From Flavobacterium sp. 123 (GTDB taxonomy: Bacteria; Bacteroidota; Bacteroidia; Flavobacteriales; Flavobacteriaceae): a stretch of 64,000 bases of DNA. The DNA lies in contig NZ_RBXD01000001.1 of NCBI RefSeq assembly GCF_003634825.1, forward strand, positions 518,501 to 582,500, in the 5' to 3' direction. The position numbers and the translations under genes were made by a program. Shown here in pieces: positions 36,029-47,510 of the stretch. The notes under the pieces were generated by a model. It saw only the letters and a program-made list of their open reading frames with translations. It ran no database searches and had not been told where the DNA came from. Positions within the stretch are counted from its first letter, which is position 1. Every line of letters starts with the position of its first letter.

Positions 36029-36700
36029 ATGATAAATAACGAAGAATTTCAAGACGAAATAGGAAACAATCATATCGGAACGAGTGCAAAAAATCCAATC
36101 CGAGATGATGCATTTGCTATTGCTGATGAAGAAAAAATTGAAAAAATAAAAAAAGATGTTGAAAACATTCTAGTTACACTTGGAATGGATTTGACAGATG
36201 ATAGTTTGAAAGGCACTCCTAATCGTGTGGCTAAAATGTTTGTAAAAGAGATTTTTGGAGGTTTAAATCCAAATAAAAAGCCAAAAGCTTCTACATTCGA
36301 GAACAACTATAAATATGGCGAAATGTTAGTTGAAAAAAACATTATCGTCTACTCTACATGTGAACATCATTTATTACCAATTATAGGAAGAGCACATGTG
36401 GCTTATATTTCTAATGGAACTGTAATTGGACTTTCAAAAATGAATCGAATAGTTGAATATTATTCAAAAAGACCTCAAGTTCAAGAGCGTTTAACCATGC
36501 AAATTGTACAGGAATTACAAATCGCTTTAGGAACAGAAGATGTGGCTTGCGTTATTGATGCCAAACATCTTTGTGTGAATTCAAGAGGAATCAACGATAT
36601 TGAAAGTAGCACCGTGACTTCAGAATTTGGTGGAAAATTTAAAGATGTTCAAACAAAAAGAGAGTTTTTGGATTACATTAAATTAGAAACAAAATTCTAG
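36029..36700 (+). CDS. folE: GTP cyclohydrolase I
   Basis: A 223-residue enzyme making dihydroneopterin triphosphate from GTP, the first step of folate/pterin synthesis; forms a homodecamer. The zinc-site motif STCEHHLLPIIGRAHVAYI near residue 110, GLSKMNRIVEYYSKRPQVQERL, and the second zinc Cys in AKHLCVNSRGIND are all present. The first 35 residues are a variable tail. It heads a same-strand group folE-cysS-yidD-lgt; a pair of GC-rich palindromic elements fills the gap to cysS, the first starting at the base after the stop codon. Confidence 0.95.
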   Translation: MINNEEFQDEIGNNHIGTSAKNPIRDDAFAIADEEKIEKIKKDVENILVTLGMDLTDDSLKGTPNRVAKMFVKEIFGGLNPNKKPKASTFENNYKYGEMLVEKNIIVYSTCEHHLLPIIGRAHVAYISNGTVIGLSKMNRIVEYYSKRPQVQERLTMQIVQELQIALGTEDVACVIDAKHLCVNSRGINDIESSTVTSEFGGKFKDVQTKREFLDYIKLETKF

Positions 36701-36701
36701 T

Positions 36702-36738
36702 CCTCTCTCCGACCCTCCCCAAAGGGGAGGGAGCCTAG
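36702..36738 (+). repeat. GC-rich palindromic element, copy C
   Basis: CCCTCCCC-AAA-GGGGAGGG (36713-36731) followed by AGCCTAG. Starts immediately after the folE stop codon. Inward-facing partner of copy D. Same family as the two copies inside icmF. Confidence 0.85.
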
Positions 36739-36789
36739 TCTGGTATTATTGGGGCAAAGGAATCAATTATTAACAACACATTCACCTCT

Positions 36790-36826
36790 CGGCTCCCTCC
36801 CTTTTGGGGAGGGCTGGGGTGGGGAA
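36790..36826 (-). repeat. GC-rich palindromic element, copy D
   Basis: On the plus strand CGGCTCCCTCCC-TTTT-GGGGAGGG then CTGGGGTGGGG; the reverse complement aligns with copy C over about 30 bp. About 50 bp separate C and D. Ends 15 bp before cysS. Confidence 0.85.
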
Positions 36827-36840
36827 AACAATAAACTACA

Positions 36841-38319
36841 ATGCCATTATATAAAAGCCAAACCCTAAAAATATACAATTCTCTTTCAGGAGAAAAGGAA
36901 ACATTTACACCCATTCATGAAGGCAATGTTGGAATGTATGTTTGCGGACCGACGGTGTACAGTAATGTGCATCTAGGAAATGTGCGAACATTCATGTCTT
37001 TTGATATGATTTTTAGGTATTTTTTGCATTTGGATTACAAAGTACGTTATGTTAGAAACATCACTGACGTGGGGCATATTGTGGATGATGTTGATGAAGG
37101 CGAAGATAAAATTGCTAAAAAAGCACGTTTAGAACAGCTCGAACCGATGGAAGTTGTACAGCGTTATACGGTAGATTTTCATGATATTTTGAATGCTTTT
37201 AATTTTTTACCACCAAGCATTGAACCTACTGCAACAGGTCATATCATTGAGCAAATTGAAATTATCAAAAAAATAATTGATAAAGGAATTGGTTATGAAG
37301 CCAATGGATCTGTGTATTTTGATGTTGTAAAATTCAACGAGACCAATCATTACGGACGCTTAAGTGGCCGAAATATTGAAGATATGCTTGCCAATACTCG
37401 TGATCTTGATGGACAATCTGATAAAAGAAACCCTCAGGATTTTGCACTTTGGAAAAAGGCAGAACCGCAACATATTATGCGTTGGCCTTCGCCTTGGAGC
37501 GATGGTTTTCCAGGCTGGCATTTAGAATGTACCGCTATGAGTACTAAATATTTAGGCAATCATTTTGACATTCACGGAGGAGGAATGGATTTGAAATTCC
37601 CTCATCACGAATGCGAAATTGCGCAAAATGAGGCGTGTACTGGTCAAACTCCAGTTAATTATTGGATGCATGCCAATATGTTAACTTTGAACGGAAAGAA
37701 AATGGCCAAGTCTACTGGAAATAATATTTTGCCAAGAGAAATATTGACTGGTGAAAATACAATTTTGAGTAAAGCTTTTTCGGCTTCGGTAGCACGATTC
37801 TTCATGTTACAAGCCCATTACCGTAGTATTCTTGACTTTTCTGACGACGCTATTGTGGCTGCCGAAAAAGGATACAAACGATTAATGGAAGCCCTATCTA
37901 CATTAAAAGACATTACAGCAGGAACTTCAAGTTCTATAGATATTGTAGGTTGGAAACAACAGTGTTACGACGCCATGAATGATGATTTTAACTCTCCTAT
38001 ATTAATTGCACAATTATTTGAAGGGGTTCGATTCATCAATCTATTAAAGGACGGAAAAGAAACCCTAAACTCTGAAGATTTAAAATCTTTTGCAAAAACA
38101 ATAAATGCCTTTGTATTTGATGTTTTAGGATTGGAAGATGAAAAAGTATCTGACAGTAGTAATGATAAATTAGAAGGCACTATCAATATGCTTATTGAAA
38201 TGCGCAAGCAAGCAAGAGATAACAAAAACTTTGCCCTTTCTGACCAAATTAGAGATCAATTAATTGCATTAGGAATACAATTAAAGGACGGAAAAGAAGG
38301 AACTACTTTTAGTATTTAG
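36841..38319 (+). CDS. cysS: Cysteinyl-tRNA synthetase
   Basis: A 492-residue class Ia synthetase. The zinc/active-site start [18 protein letters not shown] near residue 30 contains the HIGH variant [19 protein letters not shown] and [17 protein letters not shown] carry further zinc ligands; [13 protein letters not shown] near 280 is the KMSKS loop. The C-terminal DALR-type helical domain follows. It lies 140 bp after folE and 70 bp before yidD on the same strand. Confidence 0.96.
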   Translation: MPLYKSQTLKIYNSLSGEKETFTPIHEGNVGMYVCGPTVYSNVHLGNVRTFMSFDMIFRYFLHLDYKVRYVRNITDVGHIVDDVDEGEDKIAKKARLEQLEPMEVVQRYTVDFHDILNAFNFLPPSIEPTATGHIIEQIEIIKKIIDKGIGYEANGSVYFDVVKFNETNHYGRLSGRNIEDMLANTRDLDGQSDKRNPQDFALWKKAEPQHIMRWPSPWSDGFPGWHLECTAMSTKYLGNHFDIHGGGMDLKFPHHECEIAQNEACTGQTPVNYWMHANMLTLNGKKMAKSTGNNILPREILTGENTILSKAFSASVARFFMLQAHYRSILDFSDDAIVAAEKGYKRLMEALSTLKDITAGTSSSIDIVGWKQQCYDAMNDDFNSPILIAQLFEGVRFINLLKDGKETLNSEDLKSFAKTINAFVFDVLGLEDEKVSDSSNDKLEGTINMLIEMRKQARDNKNFALSDQIRDQLIALGIQLKDGKEGTTFSI

Positions 38320-38389
38320 ATTAATCTTTGAATAAAAGATGTCAAATTTTGGATTGAAATAAAGAAATTGAAGATTTAAATTACGCATC

Positions 38390-38638
38390 ATGTTATCAAA
38401 AATAGTTATCTATCCTTTTGTGCTTTTAGTTCGTTTTTATCAAGTTGCCATTTCCCCCTTTACGCCCGCAGCTTGTAGATTTGAACCTACTTGTTCTTCC
38501 TATATGTTAGAAGCTTTACAAACCCACGGCTTGATTTACGGTGGTTTTTTAGGAATGAAACGAATTCTTAGCTGTCACCCTTGGGGGAAAAGCGGATATG
38601 ATCCAGTTCCAAAAAAAAATTGCAATCATAAACATTAA
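38390..38638 (+). CDS. yidD: Membrane protein insertion efficiency factor
   Basis: An 82-residue YidD protein: an amphipathic N-terminal helix ([17 protein letters not shown]), then the Cys-containing [19 protein letters not shown] and [24 protein letters not shown], all typical. YidD is a peripheral inner-membrane protein that assists YidC-dependent insertion. Here it is apart from rpmH, rnpA and yidC and instead sits upstream of lgt, another membrane-biogenesis gene. Confidence 0.92.
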   Translation: MLSKIVIYPFVLLVRFYQVAISPFTPAACRFEPTCSSYMLEALQTHGLIYGGFLGMKRILSCHPWGKSGYDPVPKKNCNHKH

Positions 38639-38700
38639 CGTATTATAAGGATATTTTTTACATTAAATTTTTATTTTTACATCACATAAAAAAATAATAA

Positions 38701-39627
38701 ATGACACATGCTTTAAACATCGTTTGGAATCCATCTGAAGGAATAGATTTAGGTTTTTTTGTAATTAGATATTACAGCCTAATGTTTGTAATTGCTTTTG
38801 GATTGGGTTGGTACATTATGAAAAATATTTTCGAAAGAGAAAATGAATCAATAGATAAATTAGATTCCTTATTCATCTGGACTGTACTAGCCACATTGAT
38901 AGGCGCTAGATTAGGACATGTGTTTTTTTACGATTGGGAATACTATCGAAATCATTTGATGGAAATTATTTTACCCTTCCGATTCAATCCAAATTTTGAA
39001 TTTACCGGATATCAAGGTTTAGCAAGTCACGGAGCTGCAATCTCAATTATAATTGCTATGTATTTTTATAGCAAAAATGTTTTAAAAAGACCCCAATTAT
39101 GGATTTTAGATCGAGTAGTTATTCCTGTTGCGAGCGGTGCCATTTTTGTTAGATTAGGAAACTTTTTTAACTCAGAAATTATTGGTCATGAAACCACATC
39201 TCCTTTTGGAATTAGATTTGTAAGAGATCAGTTCAGCCCTAGAGATGCTGTGAATGCAACACAAATACCAAATTCAAAAGAGGCTTATCACGCTATAGCA
39301 ACGGACCCTAAATTTGCTTCTTTATTAGAACAAGTTCCCGCAAAACATCCTACACAATTGTACGAAGCTTTCTGCTATATTTTTGTTTTCGCTATATTGT
39401 ATTTTTTATATTGGAAGACAGAAAAAAGAAAAAGTCAAGGATTTTTATTTGGTATGTTTTTGATTCTTTTATTTAGTGTTCGTATGGTTGTAGAATCTGT
39501 GAAAGAAAGTCAAGGTGGATTCGAAAGTGCATTAGGATTACTATCAACAGGACAATGGTTAAGTATTCCTTTTATTCTTGTGGGATTCTATTTTGTCTTT
39601 ACTGCTGAAAAACCTGTTGAAGAATAA
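38701..39627 (+). CDS. lgt: Prolipoprotein diacylglyceryl transferase
   Basis: A 308-residue inner-membrane enzyme with about seven membrane segments. It transfers diacylglycerol to the lipobox Cys of prolipoproteins, fitting the many lipoproteins encoded in this window. Visible: IRYYSLMFVIAFGLGWYIM, the segment GARLGHVFFYDWEYY, YQGLASHGAAISIIIAMY with the essential-type His, and VRLGNFFNSEIIGHETTSPFG, the lineage version of the GRIGNFxNxE signature. Followed by a terminator. Confidence 0.94.
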   Translation: MTHALNIVWNPSEGIDLGFFVIRYYSLMFVIAFGLGWYIMKNIFERENESIDKLDSLFIWTVLATLIGARLGHVFFYDWEYYRNHLMEIILPFRFNPNFEFTGYQGLASHGAAISIIIAMYFYSKNVLKRPQLWILDRVVIPVASGAIFVRLGNFFNSEIIGHETTSPFGIRFVRDQFSPRDAVNATQIPNSKEAYHAIATDPKFASLLEQVPAKHPTQLYEAFCYIFVFAILYFLYWKTEKRKSQGFLFGMFLILLFSVRMVVESVKESQGGFESALGLLSTGQWLSIPFILVGFYFVFTAEKPVEE

Positions 39628-39673
39628 AATAAATAAAAGTCCGTCCAAAACTATATAGATTTTAAAAATATAT

Positions 39674-39704
39674 AACAGTAGCAAAAAACATTTTTGCTAC
39701 TGTT
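39674..39704 (+). terminator. Intrinsic terminator of lgt
   Basis: Fourteen-bp perfect stem (39674-39687 with 39691-39704, AACAGTAGCAAAAA), minimal loop, T run. Confidence 0.8.
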
Positions 39705-39907
39705 TTTTTTGCTTTATAATGAGTTGTAAAAATTTAATTATGAAATATATCCCACTTAAAACCTTGCCCTATGAAGACTTTCACGGTACTAATCATAGTT
39801 AATTTCTTCTCTAAATACAACTCAAGTATTTGTGTTTATTCTGATTTCTAATCTACATGCCAGCAATATAAATAACAGGTATTTATGCTTAGATAAATAG
39901 TAAAAAA

Positions 39908-39937
39908 AAAAGGATTCAACTTTAGTTGAATCCTTTT
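39908..39937 (-). terminator. Intrinsic terminator of secDF
   Basis: Thirteen-bp perfect stem (39908-39920 with 39925-39937, core AGGATTCAAC), TTTA loop, followed on the minus strand by ten T. Confidence 0.86.
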
Positions 39938-39956
39938 AAATATATTAAAGTTATTT

Positions 39957-42929
39957 CTAGCTTTCTTGATGTTGTTTTACAACCAAGTCTTTATCAGCTT
40001 TTGAAATTGTATCTACCAATACTGGAGTTGCAATGAACAATGAAGAATATGTTCCAACAACAATACCTACTAACATAGCAAATATAAATCCTCTAATTGA
40101 TTCTCCACCAAAAATAAACATAGTCAACAATACTAATATCATCATTAATGAAGTATTCAACGTTCTTGATAAAGTAGTATTAATAGAAGCATTTACAATC
40201 TCTTCAAAAGTACCTTTACGTTTACCCATGATAAACTCTCTAATTCTATCAAATACAATAACGGTATCATTCATAGAATATCCAATTACTGTTAAAATAG
40301 CAGCGATAAAATGCTGATCCATTTCCATGTGGAAAGGCATGAATTTATAACATAAAGAGTAAATTCCTAATACAAATATTACGTCATGTGCAACAGCTGC
40401 AATTGCACCTAATGAATATTGCCATTTACGGAAAGAGATCATTAAGTATAAGAAAATAACAGCCATAGCACCAAGAACAGCCCAATATGAATTTGTTTTA
40501 ATATCCTCAGAAATAGAAGCACCAACTTTAGAAGCTTGTAATACACCTATTTTTTTACCATCATAAGAATTGATAAATTTATCATAAGTCATACTAGAAT
40601 AATGTTTTTGTAAAGCAGCGAATAATTTCTCATTTACTTCTTTATCAACATTAACACCTTCTTCTTTTATCTTGTATTTTGTTGTGATTTTCAATTGATT
40701 ATCATCACCAAAAACTTTAGCTTCAACAGTAGTACCAAATGCAGCAGATAATTCTTCTGAAATTTTTGTTGCATCAACTGGCTTGTCAAACTTCACTTGA
40801 AAAGTTCTACCTCCAACAAAATCTACACCTTCATCTAATCCATTTACAAAGAAAATAGAGATTAAACTTACTAGAACAACTATAGAAGAGAAAACATAAG
40901 TCACTTTCTTCATTCCAATAAAATCAAAATGGAAGTTAGTAAACCAGTTTTTAGTAGTTGAAGTAGAGAATGTTAAATTACTGTTTGAAGCAATATTTTT
41001 ATCAATAAAGATTCTAGCTATAAATATAGAAGTAAACAATGAGGTTACAATACCAATTAATAACGTTAAAGCAAATCCTTTAATTAACCCTGTTCCAAAA
41101 GTAAACAAAATTGCACCTGTAAGTATGTGAGTTACATTCGCATCAATGATAGAACGCATTGCACCATGCCATCCATAAGATGCTGCTACAGCTTCTGCCA
41201 ATGTTTTACCTTCACGTAATTCCTCTTTTGCTCTTTCGTAAATAATGATATTCGCATCAACAGCAGTTCCTAATGTCAGTACGATACCTGCAATACCTGG
41301 TAATGTTAATACAAAACCAAAACTTGCCATAATACCAAATAAGAAAAGTAAATTTAACAACAAAGCAAGATTTGCATACCAACCTGCTCTACCATAATAG
41401 AACACCATCCAGAGACAAACTAATAAAAATCCAACAATTGAAGAAGTTGTCCCTGCATCAATTGCAGCTTGACCTAAGGATGGACCTACCACTTCTGATT
41501 GGATAATATCCGCAGAAGCTGGCAATTTACCTGCTTTCAATACGTTAGCTAAATCTTTAGTTTCTGTTACATCAAAAACACCAGAGATTTCAGATCTACC
41601 ACCTGAAATTGGACCACTAGAAACTCCTGGAGCAGAATAAACAACATCATCCAAAACAATAGCAATATTGCTTTTTTGAGTGTATGCTCTTCCTGTTAAC
41701 TCTTCCCAAGCTTTAGCACCTTGTCCGTTCATTTGCATAGAAACAGCTGGTTTTCCTAATTGATCAAATGTATCACTTGCATCAGTAACAACACCACCGC
41801 TCATTGCAGCTACATTATCACGGTTTCCTTTTAATGCATATAATTCTACTGCTTCAACATCTTTAGCTTTAGCATCTTTTACAGTTGTTGGTTTTCCCCA
41901 AACAAATTTTGCGTAACGTTGATCTGCAGCTAATAAAATTCTAATATCAGCTCTTTTAAAATAACTGTTTACAACTGCAGTATCTTTTGGAGCGAAAAGT
42001 CCTAAAACTGGACCACCACCTTGACCAATGATTTTATCTAATAAAGGATTATTCCCTTTTTTAGTTTCAGCTGAATCTTTACCGTCTGTCAATAAAGCAC
42101 TCAAAGAGTCTTTTGCAACTGTTTTTGTAGCAACTTTATTAATTTCAGTTTTTTTCAATGCCTCATTTGCAGCCATTAAAAAATTACCTATTTCGTCAAT
42201 TTTGTATGTTTCCCAAAATTCTAATTGCGCAGTACTTTGCAATAATTTTTTAATTCTGTCCACATCTTTAGCACCAGGAAGTTCAACAAGAATTCTTCCT
42301 GACTCTCCTAATTTTTGGATATTAGGTTGTGTTACACCAAATTTATCGATACGTTTTCTTAGTACTCCAAAAGCACTTTCAACAGACTCGTTAACTTTTC
42401 TTTTGATTACTTTTTGAACTTGAGCATCTGTCATTTGGAAATCAATTCCACCTTCACCTTGTAAACTTCTGTTTGCAAAAATATCAGGAGATGCTAATTT
42501 TACACTACCTTTTGAATTTGCTTCAAACGCTTCGAAAAACTTATCGATATACGTTTTATTCCCCTCCATGTTTGCAGTTGCATCAGCCAAAGATTTATTA
42601 AAAACTGGATTTTTTGAATTATTAGATAATCCTTTTAAGATGTCTTTAACCGAAACTTGAAGTATAACATTAATACCTCCTTCTAAGTCAAGACCTTTAT
42701 TGATTTGCTTGTCTTTTACTTCATTAAAAGTAAAATCAGTAAATCCAAGATTAAATACTTTTTCTTTACCAATAGAATCTAAATATTTTACTTCTTTCTC
42801 AGGATTGCCACCAGCAAAAGATTTTGCATCACTTGCTACCTTATTAGAAACAAAAGTGAAAGAAAGTTGGTAAATACTTACCAATGCAAATAGAATTGCG
42901 AAAAATTTAATAAGTCCTTTATTCTGCAT
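39957..42929 (-). CDS. secDF: Protein translocase SecDF fusion
   Basis: A 990-residue inner-membrane protein combining SecD and SecF, which use the proton gradient to pull exported proteins through SecYEG. The SecD half starts with one membrane segment and a large periplasmic P1 domain (GLDLEGGINVILQVSV, VELPGAKDVDRIKKLLQSTAQLEF), then the membrane bundle with GIAGIVLTLGTAVDANIIIYERAKEE. The SecF half starts near residue 660 (DEGVDFVGGRTFQVKF) and has TVIGYSMNDTVIVFDRIRE. The P1 domain is longer than in E. coli SecD, as usual in Bacteroidota. Fusion of the two is normal in this phylum. Confidence 0.95.
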   Translation of the reverse strand: MQNKGLIKFFAILFALVSIYQLSFTFVSNKVASDAKSFAGGNPEKEVKYLDSIGKEKVFNLGFTDFTFNEVKDKQINKGLDLEGGINVILQVSVKDILKGLSNNSKNPVFNKSLADATANMEGNKTYIDKFFEAFEANSKGSVKLASPDIFANRSLQGEGGIDFQMTDAQVQKVIKRKVNESVESAFGVLRKRIDKFGVTQPNIQKLGESGRILVELPGAKDVDRIKKLLQSTAQLEFWETYKIDEIGNFLMAANEALKKTEINKVATKTVAKDSLSALLTDGKDSAETKKGNNPLLDKIIGQGGGPVLGLFAPKDTAVVNSYFKRADIRILLAADQRYAKFVWGKPTTVKDAKAKDVEAVELYALKGNRDNVAAMSGGVVTDASDTFDQLGKPAVSMQMNGQGAKAWEELTGRAYTQKSNIAIVLDDVVYSAPGVSSGPISGGRSEISGVFDVTETKDLANVLKAGKLPASADIIQSEVVGPSLGQAAIDAGTTSSIVGFLLVCLWMVFYYGRAGWYANLALLLNLLFLFGIMASFGFVLTLPGIAGIVLTLGTAVDANIIIYERAKEELREGKTLAEAVAASYGWHGAMRSIIDANVTHILTGAILFTFGTGLIKGFALTLLIGIVTSLFTSIFIARIFIDKNIASNSNLTFSTSTTKNWFTNFHFDFIGMKKVTYVFSSIVVLVSLISIFFVNGLDEGVDFVGGRTFQVKFDKPVDATKISEELSAAFGTTVEAKVFGDDNQLKITTKYKIKEEGVNVDKEVNEKLFAALQKHYSSMTYDKFINSYDGKKIGVLQASKVGASISEDIKTNSYWAVLGAMAVIFLYLMISFRKWQYSLGAIAAVAHDVIFVLGIYSLCYKFMPFHMEMDQHFIAAILTVIGYSMNDTVIVFDRIREFIMGKRKGTFEEIVNASINTTLSRTLNTSLMMILVLLTMFIFGGESIRGFIFAMLVGIVVGTYSSLFIATPVLVDTISKADKDLVVKQHQES

Positions 42930-43054
42930 TATTACTAAAAATTAATTATTTTATTCATTTATTTTTTGCTTTAAACCCTATGAAATATGGCGTAACGTTA
43001 TTTTTTATTTCAAAAAAAGAACACAAATCTCTATCCCATTTTTTTTAAATCGAG

Positions 43055-43085
43055 CAAATATATAATTAAGGAAAAGATTAACCAA
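43055..43085 (-). promoter_or_regulatory. Candidate promoter of secDF
   Basis: Minus strand: -33 TTG (43083-43085) and -7 TATATTTG (43055-43062), 20 nt apart, giving a leader of about 120 nt. Confidence 0.5.
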
Positions 43086-43111
43086 TTTATTTATTGATTA
43101 ATCTCAAAAAA

Positions 43112-43133
43112 AAGACTGCAAAAATGCAGTCTT
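43112..43133 (-). terminator. Intrinsic terminator of mdh
   Basis: Nine-bp perfect stem AAGACTGCA / TGCAGTCTT with AAAA loop, followed on the minus strand by a T run. Confidence 0.82.
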
Positions 43134-43154
43134 CCTTATATATGGCATAAAAAA

Positions 43155-44090
43155 TTATGCTAAAACCGATTTTAAGTCTGCATTCATGTTTCTAACAGCA
43201 TCTGCACTTTTAGCAAATAATGCTTTTTCAGCATCATTCAACTCAATGTCAAGAATTTGTTCTACTCCATTTTTACCAATAATACATGGCACACCTATAC
43301 AGATATCACTTTGTCCATATTCTCCTTCTAAGAACACCGAGCAAGCAATCATTTTCTTTTGATCATTCAAAATACTATCAACTAAATACGCTACAGAAGC
43401 TCCAGGAGCATACCATGCAGACGTACCTAAAAGTCCCGTTAAAGTAGCTCCTCCAACCATAGTTGAAGCGGCAACTTTAGCTAATTCGTCTTCTGAAAGA
43501 AATTTAGAAACCGGAATACCATTATAAGAAGCTAATCTAGTTAACGGAATCATGGTAGTATCGCCATGTCCTCCAATAACCATAGCTGAAACATCATTTG
43601 ATGGTTTATCTAAAGCTTTTGATAAATAATATCTAAAACGAGAACTATCTAAAGCTCCTCCCATACCAATAATTCTATTTTTAGGCAATCCTGTAGATTT
43701 CAATGCTAAATAAGTCATTGTATCCATCGGATTTGACACTACAACTACAATTGTATTTGGAGAATGTACCAATACATTTTCAGCAACAGTTTTTACAATT
43801 CCAGCATTGATACCAATTAATTCTTCACGAGTCATTCCTGGTTTTCTTGGAATTCCTGATGTAATTACCACTACATCGCTATTAGCCGTTTTAGAATAAT
43901 CATTTGTAACACCAGATACTTGCGTGTTAAAACCAGTATTTGTAGCACATTGCATAATATCCATAGCTTTACCTTCGGCAAAACCTTCTCTAATATCCAA
44001 TAATACTACTTCACTTGCAATTCCTCTATAAGAAATTACATCTGCACAGGTTGCTCCCACATTTCCTGCTCCTACGATGGTAACTTTCAT
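43155..44090 (-). CDS. mdh: Malate dehydrogenase (LDH-like class)
   Basis: A 311-residue NAD-dependent TCA-cycle enzyme interconverting malate and oxaloacetate. Rossmann motif VGAGNVGATCADVI at residues 6-20, substrate-binding arginines in TSGIPRKPGMTREELIG, VVSNPMDTMTYLALK, and the catalytic His in VIGGHGDTTMIPLTRLAS. The Arg in the mobile loop (RKPGMTRE) marks malate rather than lactate specificity. It lies 55 nt downstream of gyrB on the same strand with no terminator between, so the two may share a transcript. Confidence 0.95.
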   Translation of the reverse strand: MKVTIVGAGNVGATCADVISYRGIASEVVLLDIREGFAEGKAMDIMQCATNTGFNTQVSGVTNDYSKTANSDVVVITSGIPRKPGMTREELIGINAGIVKTVAENVLVHSPNTIVVVVSNPMDTMTYLALKSTGLPKNRIIGMGGALDSSRFRYYLSKALDKPSNDVSAMVIGGHGDTTMIPLTRLASYNGIPVSKFLSEDELAKVAASTMVGGATLTGLLGTSAWYAPGASVAYLVDSILNDQKKMIACSVFLEGEYGQSDICIGVPCIIGKNGVEQILDIELNDAEKALFAKSADAVRNMNADLKSVLA

Positions 44091-44145
44091 GATATTTATA
44101 TATTTATTAATTCCTTTAGTATAGAATTATGATTAAGCCACTAAT

Positions 44146-46119
<1,974 letters not shown>

Positions 46120-46127
46120 CTAACACG

Positions 46128-46135
46128 CAAATATA
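46128..46135 (-). promoter_or_regulatory. Candidate -7 promoter element for gyrB
   Basis: The minus strand reads TATATTTG (TAnnTTTG), about 40 nt upstream of the gyrB ATG. Confidence 0.45.
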
Positions 46136-46340
46136 TAAAAACGCAAAGTATTTACAGTTTAAAATACTGTTTTAAGTAGTTAAGTTATTAACAAAAAATG
46201 TCAATTTCAATAGTAAAAAAACAATTTCAACGATAATAAAAAACAGACTTAAAAACATCAATGACAAATATTTCTTTTTTATTTACATTATTTTTCTTAC
46301 AATTTAATTAACTTAGTTCTTTAATTTTAAAAGAAAAAAA

Positions 46341-47204
46341 ATGAAAAATACAGCAACACTACTCTTCCTTATAATCTTTGGATGTTCTTTTGGACAATAT
46401 AAAAATTTAAAAATTGATAGATCACTACTACTCCAACTTCCGATGAATGGAAACATAAAAGACAGTAGTCCTTTAGCACTAAAAACCACTTGTCATAATT
46501 TAGAAACCGTTCCTGATAAAAACAATAACGAAAACGGTGCTTTTTCATTTGAAAACAGTGGTTACATCCAAATTGAAAACATTGAAGCTTTTAGAAACTT
46601 ACAAACATTTAGCTTTTGCAGTTGGGTGTACTTAACCACGTATTCTGGGCATGGAAATATCTTTTCTAAAGCCTCTCCAGGTAGAGATTTTAATTTGCAA
46701 ATTGACGAAAACGGGCAGGTAAATTTTCATTTTTATGATGAAAATTATTATCACTGGTATTCCAAAGCCAAACTAGATTTAAAAAAATGGTATCATATAG
46801 TATTGGTTTTTGATAAAAATGAAGTTAATCTATTCATAAATGGCAAGAAAGCTCAAACTAACACCTATTTTCCAGATACTTATGACAATAAAATTCCTTT
46901 TTACAAAAAAATAAAATGGGAAGGGCAAGAATTATTCATTGGCAATATTGGCACTTATGCTGGTGAATGTTTTCCTGGCTATCTCGACGATGCAAGAATT
47001 TATGAAAAGGCGATTACTCCAATAGAAATAACAGATATAATGAAATTGAAAAATTTAGAAAATAACAAAAAATATGTTTCGGATTTTGAAAGTTACGAAA
47101 CCCAATATAAGCAATCAACGGAAGAGAGGATAGGAACCAAAGAGAATTGGACTGAACCAATGATGGAAATGCCAAGAAATGAAACAATAAAATCTTCAAA
47201 ATAA
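46341..47204 (+). CDS. Secreted LamG-like (concanavalin A-fold) domain protein
   Basis: A 287-residue protein with a signal peptide (IIFGCSFGQ, cleavage near residue 18; a C is present but is not a good lipobox). A LamG/pentraxin-like jelly roll spans about residues 28-235: LLLQLPMNGNIKDSSPLALK, FSFENSGYIQIENIEAFRNLQTFSFCSWVYL, KWYHIVLVFDKNEVNLFINGK, and PGYLDDARIYEKAITPIEI. The end is a charged tail with no T9SS sorting domain, so it is probably periplasmic. Such domains often bind glycans; no ligand is suggested by context. Confidence 0.82.
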   Translation: MKNTATLLFLIIFGCSFGQYKNLKIDRSLLLQLPMNGNIKDSSPLALKTTCHNLETVPDKNNNENGAFSFENSGYIQIENIEAFRNLQTFSFCSWVYLTTYSGHGNIFSKASPGRDFNLQIDENGQVNFHFYDENYYHWYSKAKLDLKKWYHIVLVFDKNEVNLFINGKKAQTNTYFPDTYDNKIPFYKKIKWEGQELFIGNIGTYAGECFPGYLDDARIYEKAITPIEITDIMKLKNLENNKKYVSDFESYETQYKQSTEERIGTKENWTEPMMEMPRNETIKSSK

Positions 47205-47281
47205 AATCAAATTGATTTCTATAACAAAAACATAAGTAACTGCTAAAATTTAATGTCGTATTAGTGAAGTTACTAAATTTA

Positions 47282-47364
47282 TTTGCCACAGATTTCACAG
47301 ATTAGCACAGATTAATTCGTCACCTAGCTTAAAAATCTTTTTAATCCTTCAAATCTGTGGCAAA
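47282..47364. repeat. Inverted-repeat element with internal CACAGATT direct repeats
   Basis: TTTGCCACAGATTT (47282-47295) is repeated perfectly inverted as AAATCTGTGGCAAA (47351-47364). CACAGATT occurs three times at the left end (47287, 47296, 47306), spaced 9-10 bp. I remember closely similar sequences scattered in flavobacterial genomes; only one copy is in this window. Confidence 0.75.
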
Positions 47365-47452
47365 AACTCTTATTAATAATTGTTGTCGTATTTTAATATT
47401 GCGCAATATATTTTTCTAATTACTTAGTATCGTTTTACTAGCTTATATTCAT

Positions 47453-47486
47453 AAAAAAACGCTCTCAAAATAGAGAGCGTTTTTTT
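47453..47486 (-). terminator. Intrinsic terminator of the gatCAB::aspS operon
   Basis: Stem ACGCTCTC / GAGAGCGT (47459-47466 with 47473-47480) extended by A/T pairs on both sides, 6-nt loop, T tract on the minus strand. Confidence 0.85.
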
Positions 47487-47510
47487 ACAAGTTTTAGATT
47501 ATGAAGTCAA

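Larger units (their letters stand above)
39628..39956. other. Intergenic region between lgt and secDF
   Basis: 329 bp, non-coding, A+T-rich. It holds the lgt terminator near its left end and the secDF terminator near its right end. I see nothing else in the middle. Confidence 0.55.
47205..47510. other. Intergenic region with inverted-repeat element and terminator
   Basis: 306 bp with no gene. It contains the 83-bp inverted-repeat element at 47282-47364 and the terminator of gatB::aspS at the right end; the rest is featureless A+T-rich DNA. Confidence 0.6.
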
